64,000 bases of DNA from Pseudomonas sp. CCC3.1 (lineage in GTDB: Bacteria; Pseudomonadota; Gammaproteobacteria; Pseudomonadales; Pseudomonadaceae). Positions 42,359 to 50,799 of the stretch are shown piece by piece. Under the pieces are notes generated by a model, which did no database searches, was not told the DNA's origin, and was given only the letters and a program-made list of their open reading frames with translations. The stretch spans positions 5,028,501 to 5,092,500 of the forward strand of contig NZ_CP133778.1 in NCBI RefSeq assembly GCF_034347405.1. Direction: 5' to 3'. The position numbers and the translations under genes are program-made. The stretch's first letter is position 1. Each line of letters starts with the position of its first letter.

Positions 42359-42832
42359 ATGAAGCTCACCTCGATTCTCTTGTTGTCCCTTGGCCTGGTC
42401 AGTGGCGTAGCCTCGGCCGGTGGCACCACCGAAGCCGGTGTAGGCGGCGCATTAGGCGGGGTGCTTGGCGCCGTAGTCGGGCAACAACTCGGCGGCTCAA
42501 CAGGTTCGACCATTGGCGCAGGCGTCGGCGGCGCGGCAGGCAGTGCTGTGGGTGCAGACAAACGCAGCCGTGGCGAAGCCGCCATTGGTGGCGCACTGGG
42601 CGCAGCAGGCGGCAACGTGCTGGGTCGCAGTGTCGGCGGCAGCACCGGCGCACTGGTCGGCTCAGCCGCTGGCGGGGGCGCCGGGGGCGCGCTGGGCAAT
42701 TACATGGGCAATAAAAGCGATGCCAATGATCGCCGCTCCAGTCAGCGCGATAACCGACGCTACTACCGCGACGATCACCGGGGCCGTGGCCATGCGTATG
42801 GCCATCACAAAAAAAAGCATCACCGCGATTGA
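42359..42832 (+). CDS. Glycine-zipper envelope protein
   Basis: A 157-residue exported protein. The signal peptide covers 1-20 (SGVASAGG). Residues 24-120 are dense Gly/Ala repeats of glycine-zipper type (GGALGGVLGAVVGQQLGG and similar). The C-terminal 35 residues are rich in Arg, Asp and His (RRYYRDDHRGRGHAYGHHKKK). Glycine-zipper proteins insert in membranes, but the role is unknown. A terminator follows at once. Confidence 0.82.
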   Translation: MKLTSILLLSLGLVSGVASAGGTTEAGVGGALGGVLGAVVGQQLGGSTGSTIGAGVGGAAGSAVGADKRSRGEAAIGGALGAAGGNVLGRSVGGSTGALVGSAAGGGAGGALGNYMGNKSDANDRRSSQRDNRRYYRDDHRGRGHAYGHHKKKHHRD

Positions 42833-42840
42833 TGCCATCA

Positions 42841-42868
42841 AACGGGAGACCTCAGGTCTCCCGTTTTT
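42841..42868 (+). terminator. Rho-independent terminator
   Basis: AACGGGAGACCTCAGGTCTCCCGTTTTTG: a stem of 9 pairs or more with a 4-base loop and five T, 8 bases after the glycine-zipper stop. Confidence 0.9.
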
Positions 42869-43085
42869 GTTTATGCACAACCACCACCCCCGCCCAGCAA
42901 ATTGTTTCAGTGCATTACGCCCGCCTGTTTTAGCTTGAATCATGCATGCTGCATGACTGCGCCGATCACTAAAAAACATAACCAATTGAAAATTATGACT
43001 TTTATGTCAAATCGACACTTGGCACAGCACCTGCAATTTCCTGAACGAAGGTTGCACTTCATACCATTTCAGGAGCAGAACAATA

Positions 43086-44012
43086 ATGATCGGGACTTCA
43101 GAGCACTATCCCGCAGCCCAGCAAGACTCCTCTAGCCACTCAGGGGTTTCCTGGGCCGCTATCTTTGCTGGCGCCGCTGCCGCTGCCTCACTCTCCCTGC
43201 TGCTGATAATGCTGGGAGCAGGTTTGGGCTTTTCTGCCGTATCACCTTGGGCGGGCGAAGGTATTGGCGCCAAAGGCTTAGGCCTGACCGCTATTGTCTG
43301 GCTCGCCGCAACCCAGGTCATTGCCTCGGGCATGGGCGGTTACTTGGCCGGTCGCTTGCGGGTCAAATGGTCCAACATGCATGGCGATGAAGTGTACTTT
43401 CGCGACACGGCCCACGGCTTTTTGTCATGGGCAGTCGCCACGCTTGTCACCGCAACCCTGATTGCAGGCTCTGTCAGCAGCGTGATCGGCAGCGGCGTGC
43501 AAGCTTCCGCCAACGTTGCCTCGGGCGCCGTGGCCGCAGCAAGCAGCGCCGCCGGCGCACACGCCAAAAAGGGTTCAGGCGACAGCTCAGACTATTTCAT
43601 CGACACGCTGTTTCGCGATGATCGCGGCACCGCGGTCAGCGAAGACGCCGCTCACGGCATCGTGACCCGCATCTTTGTACGCAGCCTGAGCAACGACGGC
43701 CAACTGAGCACCGAAGACCGCTCCTACTTGGCACAGATCGTTGCCCAACGGACCAACCTGACCCAGCCAGAAGCCGAGCAACGGGTTGACCAGGTCTACA
43801 GCAAAGCGCACCAAGCCATTGAAGACGCCAAGGTCAAGGCTAAGCAAGCGGCTGACACTGCCGCCAAAGTGGCGGCCTGGACCACGCTGTGGATGTTTAT
43901 CACGCTGTTGCTGGGTGCATTTTTTGCCAGCCTGTGCGCCACCTTCGGCGGGCGTCGCCGTGATGCTGTGACCTACCTTGATCGTCCCGTCACTCACTCA
44001 GTTGATCGTTAA
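43086..44012 (+). CDS. Membrane protein with DUF-type TIGR/PhnA-like architecture
   Basis: A 308-residue protein with hydrophobic segments near residues 22-48, 60-85, 113-137 and 263-285, and a long soluble Ala/Gln-rich loop (about 150-255) that should form coiled coil (VDQVYSKAHQAIEDAKVKAKQA). It resembles unnamed pseudomonad membrane proteins sometimes labelled PhnA-like; that label carries no functional evidence. A 24-residue membrane peptide is encoded 15 bases downstream. Confidence 0.65.
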   Translation: MIGTSEHYPAAQQDSSSHSGVSWAAIFAGAAAAASLSLLLIMLGAGLGFSAVSPWAGEGIGAKGLGLTAIVWLAATQVIASGMGGYLAGRLRVKWSNMHGDEVYFRDTAHGFLSWAVATLVTATLIAGSVSSVIGSGVQASANVASGAVAAASSAAGAHAKKGSGDSSDYFIDTLFRDDRGTAVSEDAAHGIVTRIFVRSLSNDGQLSTEDRSYLAQIVAQRTNLTQPEAEQRVDQVYSKAHQAIEDAKVKAKQAADTAAKVAAWTTLWMFITLLLGAFFASLCATFGGRRRDAVTYLDRPVTHSVDR

Positions 44013-44027
44013 TCCTGGAGAATAAAA

Positions 44028-44102
44028 ATGCGCTCACTTCTGCTGTTTTTCCTTGGTATCCCAATCCCGATCATTATTTTGATTGCGCTGTTTGTTCACT
44101 GA
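44028..44102 (+). CDS. 24-residue membrane peptide
   Basis: MRSLLLFFLGIPIPIIILIALF followed by VH: a single hydrophobic span with a basic N-terminus and two prolines (IPIP). It has a strong CTGGAG site 9 bases upstream, its own terminator downstream, and no overlap with other genes. It is too short for ordinary gene calls. Short peptides of this form appear conserved after similar membrane genes in proteobacteria. The function is unknown; it may stabilise or regulate the preceding membrane protein. Confidence 0.6.
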   Translation: MRSLLLFFLGIPIPIIILIALFVH

Positions 44103-44126
44103 CAGCCAGGTGTAAACCCTGATAAC

Positions 44127-44150
44127 GGCCTCCCTGGTGGAGGCCATTTT
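44127..44150 (+). terminator. Rho-independent terminator
   Basis: Stem GGCCTCC / GGAGGCC with loop CTGGT, followed by ATTTTG, 25 bases after the 24-residue peptide gene and just before the convergent Lrp gene. Confidence 0.75.
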
Positions 44151-44159
44151 GCGTTCTGC

Positions 44160-44624
44160 TCAAACCGGCAAACAGGTGGTGGACTTGATCTCGGACAGCG
44201 CAACAATTGAGTTAACTTCCTGAATACCCGGCACCATCGACAGTTTTTCAAAGAAGAAGCGCTCATACGCTTCAATGTCTGCGGTGACGATGCGCAGCAA
44301 AAAATCCACCGCCCCCATCAGCACGTAACACTCCAGCACCTCGGGAAAACCGCGAATGGCATCGGTGAACTCGGTGAAGTTGGAGCGCCCGTGAGCGTTG
44401 AGTTTGATCTCGGCAAATATCTGCGTGTTAAGGCCGATTTTCTTGCGATCCAGCAAGGTGACTTGCCCACGAATGATGCCTTCGTCCTTCATTCGCTGAA
44501 TGCGCCGCCAGCACGGCGATTGTGACAATCCCACCTGTTCGGCGATCTGTGCACTGGACAGCGAGGCGTCCTCTTGAAGCAGCGCCAAGATGCGCCGGTC
44601 GTAAGCGTCTAACTCGCCCAGCAT
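44160..44624 (-). CDS. Lrp/AsnC-family regulator
   Basis: A 154-residue regulator with the N-terminal AsnC helix-turn-helix (LSSAQIAEQVGLSQSPCWRRIQRM). The C-terminal RAM ligand-binding domain has VLECYVLMGAVDFLLRIVTADI and the VPGIQEVNSIVALSEIK end. It is divergent from the small gene at 44752, which is the likeliest target. The amino-acid effector cannot be read. Confidence 0.9.
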   Translation of the reverse strand: MLGELDAYDRRILALLQEDASLSSAQIAEQVGLSQSPCWRRIQRMKDEGIIRGQVTLLDRKKIGLNTQIFAEIKLNAHGRSNFTEFTDAIRGFPEVLECYVLMGAVDFLLRIVTADIEAYERFFFEKLSMVPGIQEVNSIVALSEIKSTTCLPV

Positions 44625-44751
44625 AAAAATACCTTCAAATAAATAAGTGACGACTTAATCAAGTCTTTTAAGCGCGTAATAAATGCATCTTAGATAAGAA
44701 ATACCCTGCGCGGCGTGTAAATATTTCTGCAGCCTAATCAGGAGTCATCGC

Positions 44752-45078
44752 ATGCCGTCTCTGGAAGCCGTCCACCCCTCAACCCGCCCCGACGTTTGGG
44801 CCAGCCATGCGGCTCCCTGCGCGGTGCTGTTTCGGATTCAGGCCGAGGCGGACGCCGATGTGCTGTGCCGGGTGCTTAATCTATTTGCCTTGCAACAGCT
44901 GATCCCTCAGCAAGTCGATGTGGTGCGCAATCACGACAGCTTCAGCATTGAAATTCTCAGTGATGAGCAAAGCTGGCACCGCGCTCAGGTGATAGGCGAA
45001 AAATTGCGCAATCTGGTCAGTGTGTTCGACATGACGCTGCAACCGGCTCAGCCCGCCATGGCCGCACTCACTGGGTAA
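44752..45078 (+). CDS. Small ACT-like protein divergent from Lrp gene
   Basis: A 108-residue protein. CAVLFRIQAEADADVLCRVLNLFALQ, then VDVVRNHDSFSIEI and VIGEKLRNLVSVFDMTL, follow the beta-alpha-beta-beta-alpha-beta order of an ACT-type amino-acid sensing domain. It has no catalytic domain. The divergent pairing with an AsnC regulator suggests a joint amino-acid-sensing function, which is inference. Confidence 0.6.
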   Translation: MPSLEAVHPSTRPDVWASHAAPCAVLFRIQAEADADVLCRVLNLFALQQLIPQQVDVVRNHDSFSIEILSDEQSWHRAQVIGEKLRNLVSVFDMTLQPAQPAMAALTG

Positions 45079-45193
45079 CAGCTCGCAACCATTGGGCAAC
45101 CCAAGGCCTCCTCTGGGTGACTAGGCTTCACGCTTCACGGTGCAGACACGGATAAGTCCGCGCCGGTGTTTGAAGCCGTCCCCAGGAGCTTTT

Positions 45194-46960
45194 ATGCGCA
45201 ACGCCCCGCCCCATGATCAGTGGCTTAGCCTGAAACAATTACTGCCCGCCCTGCTCGCCCAAGGCCGCCTGCTGCAAGGCTGTGCTGAACAGGCGCTGAT
45301 CGCGAGCCGAGAGTCACTCAACAGCCCCCTGCACCCGCTGGTATTTTTGGCCAATCAACATCTCGATGACCCCAGCCGCCCCGGCAAAACCCTCGATATC
45401 GAAACACTGACCGCGTGGCTTGCCGAGCAGTACAAGCAGCCCTATCTGCGCATCGACCCGCTGAAGATTGATGTCGCGACAGTCACCGGGCTGATGTCGT
45501 TCGCCTTCGCCCAACGGCATAAAATCCTCGCCGTGGCAGCAGATGATCAGGCCATCACCATTGCCAGCGCTCAACCCTGGGTCAGCAGTTGGGAGGCAGA
45601 CCTCCAGCACGTGCTCAAGCGCCCTATCAAGCGTGTGATTGCCAACCCTCTGGAGATCGAGCGCCTGAGCGTGGAGTTTTTCCAACTGGCCAAGTCAGTC
45701 ACGGGGGCGGCGCTCAATGATCAAAAAGCCAGCACCCCGGCCAACCTTGAGCAACTGCTCACCCTCGGCACCAGCAGTCAGGAGCCCGATGCCAACGACG
45801 CCCACATTGTGAATATCGTCGACTGGCTGTTTCAGTACGCCTTTGAGCAGCGCGCCAGCGATATTCATATCGAGCCGCGCCGCGAGCAGGGCTGTGTGCG
45901 CTTTCGCATCGACGGGGTGCTGCACAACGTCTACCAATTTCCCCCTCAGGTCACGATGGCCATCGTCAGCCGCCTTAAAAGCCTGGGCCGGATGAATGTC
46001 GCCGAAAAGCGCAAACCTCAGGACGGCCGAATCAAAACCAAAACCCCGGCAGGGGCAGAAGTAGAACTGCGGCTTGCCACCCTGCCGACCGCCTTTGGCG
46101 AAAAAATGGTGATGCGTGTTTTCGACCCGCAGGTGCTGCTCAAAAGCTTCGACCAGCTGGGTTTCAGCGCCGAAGACCTGCAACGCTGGGAACACATGAT
46201 CCGCCAGCCCAACGGCATCATCCTGATCACCGGCCCGACCGGCTCGGGTAAAACCAGCACGCTGTATGCAACGCTCAAGCAACTGGCCACGCCGCAAATC
46301 AACCTGTGCACCCTGGAAGACCCGATCGAGATGATTGAGCCCGCCTTTAACCAGATGCAGGTGCAGACCAATATCGACCTGACCTTCGCCAACGGCGTGC
46401 GGGCGCTGATGCGACAAGACCCGGACATCATCATGCTCGGCGAAATACGCGACCTGGAAACCGCCGAAGTTGCCATTCAGGCTGCGTTGACCGGTCATCT
46501 GGTGCTTTCCACCCTGCACACCAACGACGCACCCAGCGCCATCAGCCGCCTGCAAGAGCTGGGAGTCGCCCCCTACTTGATCAAAGCCACGCTGCTGGGT
46601 GTCATGGCCCAGCGGCTGGTGCGCACGCTGTGCCCCGAGTGCAAGAGCGAGCAGCCAATGCTGGCGGGCGACTGGAAAAGCCTGGCCCCCACCTGGTCTA
46701 ACCCGCTGCCAACACATACGTGCCGGGCCAATGGCTGCATGGAATGCCGGGACACCGGCTACAGCGGGCGCGCCGGGGTGTACGAAATCATGCAGATGAG
46801 CGACCGACTCAGCGCCCTGATCGGCCCGCAAACAGACATCAACACCCTGCGCCGCGAAGCCTGCTTTGAAGGCATGCGCCCGCTGAGAATCGCCGCAGCC
46901 CATAAAGTGACCAGCGGCATGACCACTCTGGAGGAGGTATTACGCGTAACCCCGGCGTAG
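45194..46960 (+). CDS. GspE/PilB-family secretion ATPase (orphan)
   Basis: A 588-residue type II/IV secretion-pilus ATPase. The N-terminal GspE N1/N2-like domain spans about 10-170. Walker A is GPTGSGKTSTLY, the Asp box includes TLEDPIEM, Walker B is QDPDIIMLGEIRD, and the His box has STLHTND. A zinc tetracysteine is present (CPEC ... CMEC). ATG 45194 follows AGGAG; the frame to 45140 is an extension. No secretin, pseudopilin or inner-membrane partner is nearby, so it must work with a machine encoded elsewhere or alone. Confidence 0.87.
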   Translation: MRNAPPHDQWLSLKQLLPALLAQGRLLQGCAEQALIASRESLNSPLHPLVFLANQHLDDPSRPGKTLDIETLTAWLAEQYKQPYLRIDPLKIDVATVTGLMSFAFAQRHKILAVAADDQAITIASAQPWVSSWEADLQHVLKRPIKRVIANPLEIERLSVEFFQLAKSVTGAALNDQKASTPANLEQLLTLGTSSQEPDANDAHIVNIVDWLFQYAFEQRASDIHIEPRREQGCVRFRIDGVLHNVYQFPPQVTMAIVSRLKSLGRMNVAEKRKPQDGRIKTKTPAGAEVELRLATLPTAFGEKMVMRVFDPQVLLKSFDQLGFSAEDLQRWEHMIRQPNGIILITGPTGSGKTSTLYATLKQLATPQINLCTLEDPIEMIEPAFNQMQVQTNIDLTFANGVRALMRQDPDIIMLGEIRDLETAEVAIQAALTGHLVLSTLHTNDAPSAISRLQELGVAPYLIKATLLGVMAQRLVRTLCPECKSEQPMLAGDWKSLAPTWSNPLPTHTCRANGCMECRDTGYSGRAGVYEIMQMSDRLSALIGPQTDINTLRREACFEGMRPLRIAAAHKVTSGMTTLEEVLRVTPA

Positions 46961-47061
46961 TTGAATTATTTTGACTAAAATTTAAACAGTTGGACTGTTT
47001 GCGTGCAGGTAGTCTGCGGCCGGGGCTTCCCCCGCTGGTACATCACAAACAAGGAATGGTT

Positions 47062-47982
47062 ATGCAAGTAGGTACTGTGGTTCTGTTATTTGTCGCGCTG
47101 GCGATCGCCATCTTATTCATGGGGTTCAAGGTCGTGCCGCAAGGTTACCAATGGACCGTTGAGCGCTTTGGCCGCTACACCAATACCCTTAAACCTGGCC
47201 TGAACATTATCATCCCGGTCATGGACCGCATCGGGCGCAAGATCAACGTAATGGAAAGCGTGCTGGACATCCCGCCACAAGAAGTCATCACCGCCGACAA
47301 CGCCACCGTGCAAATCGACGCCGTGTGTTTTTTCCAGGTAGTCAACACGGCCCAGGCCGCCTACGAGGTCAACAACCTCGAACACGCCATTCGCAACCTG
47401 CTACAGACCAACATCCGTACCGTGCTTGGCTCAATGGAGCTGGACGCGATGCTCAGCCAACGTGACGGGATCAATGAAAAGCTGCTGCGTACCGTCGATG
47501 AGGCCACCGCGCCTTGGGGCATCAAGATCACCCGTATCGAGATCAAAGACATCAGCCCACCGGCAGACTTGATGGCCGCGATGAGTGGTCAGATGAAAGC
47601 CGAGCGGATCAAACGTGCGCAAATTCTTGAAGCCGAAGGCCTGCGCGCCTCGGCGATTTTGACCGCCGAAGGTAAAAAGCAGGCACAGATCCTCGAAGCC
47701 GAGGGTGGTCGCCAGGCAGCCTTCCTTGAATCCGAAGCCCGCGAGCGCCAGGCCGAAGCAGAAGCCCGGGCAACGCAGGTGGTTTCCGAAGCCATTGCCA
47801 CCGGCAACGTGCAGGCGATCAATTACTTTGTGGCGCAAAAATACATCGATGCACTGGGCAAGCTGGCATCGGCCAACAACAGCAAAGTCATCCTCATGCC
47901 GCTGGAAGCCAGCCAAGTCATTGGCGCAGTGGGCGGCATCGGAGAAATAGTCAAAGCCACCTTTGACAACAAAAAGGCCTGA
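47062..47982 (+). CDS. SPFH/stomatin-like membrane protein (QmcA type)
   Basis: A 306-residue protein. An N-terminal membrane anchor (2-22) is followed by an SPFH domain (FKVVPQGYQWTVERFGRY; DNATVQIDAVCFFQV) and a long Ala/Glu coiled coil (about 195-260, with repeated ILEAEGLRASAILTAEG-like units). ATG 47062 is 5 bases after AAGGAA. The NfeD gene starts 3 bases after its stop, the standard stomatin-NfeD pair, which forms membrane microdomains and supports membrane protein quality control. Confidence 0.9.
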   Translation: MQVGTVVLLFVALAIAILFMGFKVVPQGYQWTVERFGRYTNTLKPGLNIIIPVMDRIGRKINVMESVLDIPPQEVITADNATVQIDAVCFFQVVNTAQAAYEVNNLEHAIRNLLQTNIRTVLGSMELDAMLSQRDGINEKLLRTVDEATAPWGIKITRIEIKDISPPADLMAAMSGQMKAERIKRAQILEAEGLRASAILTAEGKKQAQILEAEGGRQAAFLESEARERQAEAEARATQVVSEAIATGNVQAINYFVAQKYIDALGKLASANNSKVILMPLEASQVIGAVGGIGEIVKATFDNKKA

Positions 47983-47985
47983 TAC

Positions 47986-48435
47986 ATGTGGGAGTTCCTG
48001 CAAAACCTGAGCTACTGGGACTGGCTGGCACTGGGCACCGTCCTGTTGATTCTGGAAGTGTTCGGCGCCGGTGGGTATCTGCTGTGGGTGGGCCTTGCCG
48101 GCATCATCGTCGGGGCGGTGACCTTTCTGATCCCCGCCCTGTCCTGGGCGCTGCAACTCCCGCTGTTTGGCGTGCTAGCGATTCTCACGGCGGTGTTTTG
48201 GTGGAAGCGCCAACGCAACACCATCGCCCACAGCAATCAGCCCGAACTCAACAGCCGTGGCCACGAATTGATTGGTCGTACGTTTGTCGTGCAGCAAGCG
48301 ATTGTTGAAGGACGAGGCAAGATCAAAGTCGGTGATGGCGTGTGGATGGCGGTAGGGCCAGACGCCGAAGTGGGAACGGCCGTGCGCGTCACAGCGCAAA
48401 ACGGCACGGTGTTAAGCGTAGAAATTGCGACATAA
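47986..48435 (+). CDS. NfeD-family membrane protein
   Basis: A 149-residue short-form NfeD. Three hydrophobic segments lie within residues 12-72 (LALGTVLLILEVFGAGGYLLW and following). A C-terminal OB-fold domain (about 85-148) includes LIGRTFVVQQAIVEGRGKIKVGDGVW. It lacks the ClpP-like protease domain of long forms. It is the partner of the adjacent stomatin-like protein. Confidence 0.9.
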   Translation: MWEFLQNLSYWDWLALGTVLLILEVFGAGGYLLWVGLAGIIVGAVTFLIPALSWALQLPLFGVLAILTAVFWWKRQRNTIAHSNQPELNSRGHELIGRTFVVQQAIVEGRGKIKVGDGVWMAVGPDAEVGTAVRVTAQNGTVLSVEIAT

Positions 48436-48500
48436 CGTTACGGAACTCCGGGTCGCTAACTACAATCAAACAGGTAGCTAACCTATTCGGAGTTACCGTC

Positions 48501-48815
48501 ATGCGCCTTAAATATGCTGTCGCCGCTGTTGCACTGTTGTCCCTTCCTGTTGGCTCTGTCATGGCCGACAGCTTCTGGCGTAACGTCCTGTCTTCTGGGG
48601 CGACCACCGGTTCGACCTACCTGACGTTCAAGAAAGACCGCAAAGTGATTGCCGCTCAAGATGACGCGGGCAGCTTTGTGGCCAGCAATGGTGAAATTCG
48701 TGGCCCCTACCTTGAATCGGCCATGCAGCAAGTGCGCGCTGACAACCCGAACCTGAAAGTCAGCGACATGGACCTGGCTAACGCGATTCTGGTTAAAAAC
48801 GCCACGGCGGAGTAA
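48501..48815 (+). CDS. Exported DUF2388 protein
   Basis: A 104-residue protein with a signal peptide (1-22, GSVMAD). The DUF2388 segment SFWRNVLSSGATTGSTYLTF and the conserved C-terminal part FVASNGEIRGPYLESAMQQVR are present. ATG 48501 gives the signal peptide directly; the frame open from 48342 runs inside nfeD. Pseudomonads carry several paralogues, often linked to phosphate or stress regulons; the role is unknown. Confidence 0.82.
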   Translation: MRLKYAVAAVALLSLPVGSVMADSFWRNVLSSGATTGSTYLTFKKDRKVIAAQDDAGSFVASNGEIRGPYLESAMQQVRADNPNLKVSDMDLANAILVKNATAE

Positions 48816-48835
48816 TCACCTCTGTGTTCATAAAC

Positions 48836-48984
48836 CCGTAGCAGTTGACGAGCCTGCGAGGCTACGTCCGACTGCCCAGCAGTCGTGAAGCCAAGCCACG
48901 CGGTGTGTCCGTTAAACCGTGCGTTTAGCATTTACGATCGCTGCGCAATCGGACGTAGCCTCGCAGGCTCGGCAACTGCTACGG
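48836..48984. repeat. 150-bp palindromic dispersed element, copy B
   Basis: Outer arms CCGTAGCAGTTGACGAGCCTGCGAGGCTACGTCCGA... and ...TCGGACGTAGCCTCGCAGGCTCGGCAACTGCTACGG pair over nearly 40 bases with few mismatches; the centre differs from copies A and C. It lies after the DUF2388 gene. Confidence 0.88.
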
Positions 48985-49095
48985 AACAGTTGCTCCTACT
49001 AGCTCATTCAGCCTCTATACAGAAAATTCACCTGATGTGAGCCATGCTCTGGGTATGCTTTACTCACCCAAATTCACATCGGACGTCTAGCCTCT

Positions 49096-50238
49096 ATGAG
49101 TTCTCTGCCTTTCCTGCCGTTTTCCAAACCCACTATTGACGAAGCCACTATTGCTGCCGTGGGCGACGTGTTGCGCTCGGGCTGGATCACCAGCGGGCCA
49201 AAGGTTCAGGCGTTCGAAGCGCAATTGTCCGAGTACTTCGGCGGGCGCCCGGTGCGTACCTTCAACTCTGGCACCTGCACCATGGAAATCGCCCTGCGCA
49301 TCGCGGGCATCGGTGCTGGCGATGAAGTCATCACCACACCTATTTCGTGGGTGGCCACCGCCAACGTGATCATTGAAGTGGGCGCCACGCCGGTGTTTGC
49401 CGACATTGACCCGGTCACGCGCAATATCGACCTGGCCAAACTTGAGGCCGCGATCACACCTCGCACCAAAGCCATTATTCCGGTGTACCTGTCGGGCTTG
49501 CCGGTGGACATGGACGCACTCTACGCACTGGCTAAAAAGCACAACCTGCGCGTGGTTGAAGATGCCGCTCAAGCCTTGGGTTCGAGCTGGCAAGGGCAGC
49601 GCATCGGCGCTCGCGGTGATTTTGTGTCGTTCAGTTTTCAGGCCAACAAGAACATCACCTCGTCTGAGGGCGGGTGCCTGGTGCTGAACAACGAAGAAGA
49701 GGCGCGCCTGGCCGAGAAATATCGTCTGCAAGGCGTAACCCGCACCGGTTTTGACGGGCTGGATGTGGACGTGTTGGGTGGCAAGTTCAACATGACCGAC
49801 ATTGCCGCAGCCATTGGCCTGGGCCAGTTTGCGCATATTGAAGCGATTACCGCCCATCGTCGGGAATTGGCCAAACATTATTTCGAATGCTTCGGTCCCG
49901 ACTTCGAAGCCGAATACGGCGCGCAATTGCCTGTGAAGGACTTCACCAACACCAACTGGCATTTGTTCCAACTGGTACTGCCAGAGCGCAAAGACGGCGA
50001 GCCTGCACGTGCGACTTTTATGAAAGAGATGCAGGCACTGGGCGTCGGCGTGGGTTATCACTACCCGCCGATTCACTTGCTGAGCTTGTACCGTGCGCGG
50101 GGCTTCAAAGAAGGGATGTTGCCGGTTGCCGAACGTGTAGGACGTTTAATCGTGTCGCTGCCAATGTTCACGGCAATGACCAAAGCCGATGTGGAGCGCT
50201 CTGTGGCGGCAGTTAAAGCCGTACTGAAAGACGCATAA
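49096..50238 (+). CDS. DegT/DnrJ/EryC1-type aminotransferase
   Basis: A 380-residue PLP-dependent sugar aminotransferase-like protein. It has DVLRSGWITSGPKVQAFE, the cofactor-binding FNSGTCTMEIAL and EDAAQALGS, and the PLP lysine in FSFQANKNITSSEGG. Enzymes of this family aminate keto-sugar nucleotides for surface glycans. No other glycan gene is adjacent, so the substrate is open. It sits where P. aeruginosa has gcvP downstream of gcvH, but in the opposite direction. Confidence 0.88.
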   Translation: MSSLPFLPFSKPTIDEATIAAVGDVLRSGWITSGPKVQAFEAQLSEYFGGRPVRTFNSGTCTMEIALRIAGIGAGDEVITTPISWVATANVIIEVGATPVFADIDPVTRNIDLAKLEAAITPRTKAIIPVYLSGLPVDMDALYALAKKHNLRVVEDAAQALGSSWQGQRIGARGDFVSFSFQANKNITSSEGGCLVLNNEEEARLAEKYRLQGVTRTGFDGLDVDVLGGKFNMTDIAAAIGLGQFAHIEAITAHRRELAKHYFECFGPDFEAEYGAQLPVKDFTNTNWHLFQLVLPERKDGEPARATFMKEMQALGVGVGYHYPPIHLLSLYRARGFKEGMLPVAERVGRLIVSLPMFTAMTKADVERSVAAVKAVLKDA

Positions 50239-50242
50239 CCTT

Positions 50243-50343
50243 TGTAGCCGCTGCCGAAGGCTGCGATGGGTTGCGAAGCGGCCCCGCTCTTTCAAGAGCG
50301 AAGGTCCTTCGGCCCTTATCGCAGCCTGCGGCAGCGGCTACAG
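50243..50343. repeat. Palindromic repeat, GTAGCCGCTGCCGAAGGCTGCGA type
   Basis: TGTAGCCGCTGCCGAAGGCTGCGAT and ATCGCAGCCTGCGGCAGCGGCTACA pair as arms; inside, CGCTCTTTCAAGAGCG forms a second small hairpin. It is a third REP class and separates convergent genes. Confidence 0.85.
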
Positions 50344-50354
50344 ATTCCGAAGGT

Positions 50355-50738
50355 TTACTCGCCGATGGCGGCTTTGTAGCCTGCAGCGTCCAGCAGTTTT
50401 TCCAGCTCAGCGGTGTCGGCTGGCTTGAGCTTGAAGATCCAGTTGGCGTACGAATCGTCGTTCAGCCCTTCAGGGGCATCCGCCAGACCGTCATTGACCG
50501 CAATTACTTCGCCCGATACCGGCGAGTAAATATCCGAAGCCGCTTTTACCGACTCAACCACGCCAGCCGTATCGCCTGCTGCGAAGACTTTGCCTATTTC
50601 CGGCAGCTCGACAAACACCACATCCCCCAGCGCTTCTTGAGCGTGATCGCTGATACCGACGGTAATCGAGCCATCAGCTTCCAGACGTGCCCACTCGTGA
50701 CTTTCAGCAAAGCGCAGGTCCGCAGGGATATTGCTCAT
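50355..50738 (-). CDS. gcvH: Glycine cleavage system H protein
   Basis: A 127-residue lipoyl carrier. LRFAESHEWARLEADGSITVGI opens the fold and the lipoylated lysine lies in GVVESVKAASDIYSPVSGEV. It shuttles the aminomethyl group between the P, T and L proteins. It follows gcvT by 61 bases on the same strand. Confidence 0.95.
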   Translation of the reverse strand: MSNIPADLRFAESHEWARLEADGSITVGISDHAQEALGDVVFVELPEIGKVFAAGDTAGVVESVKAASDIYSPVSGEVIAVNDGLADAPEGLNDDSYANWIFKLKPADTAELEKLLDAAGYKAAIGE

Positions 50739-50799
50739 ATTCAGTGTCCTCAGAAGAAAAGTCAGCGGCTCACACCGTGTGCGAGCCTGCCAGTAAACG

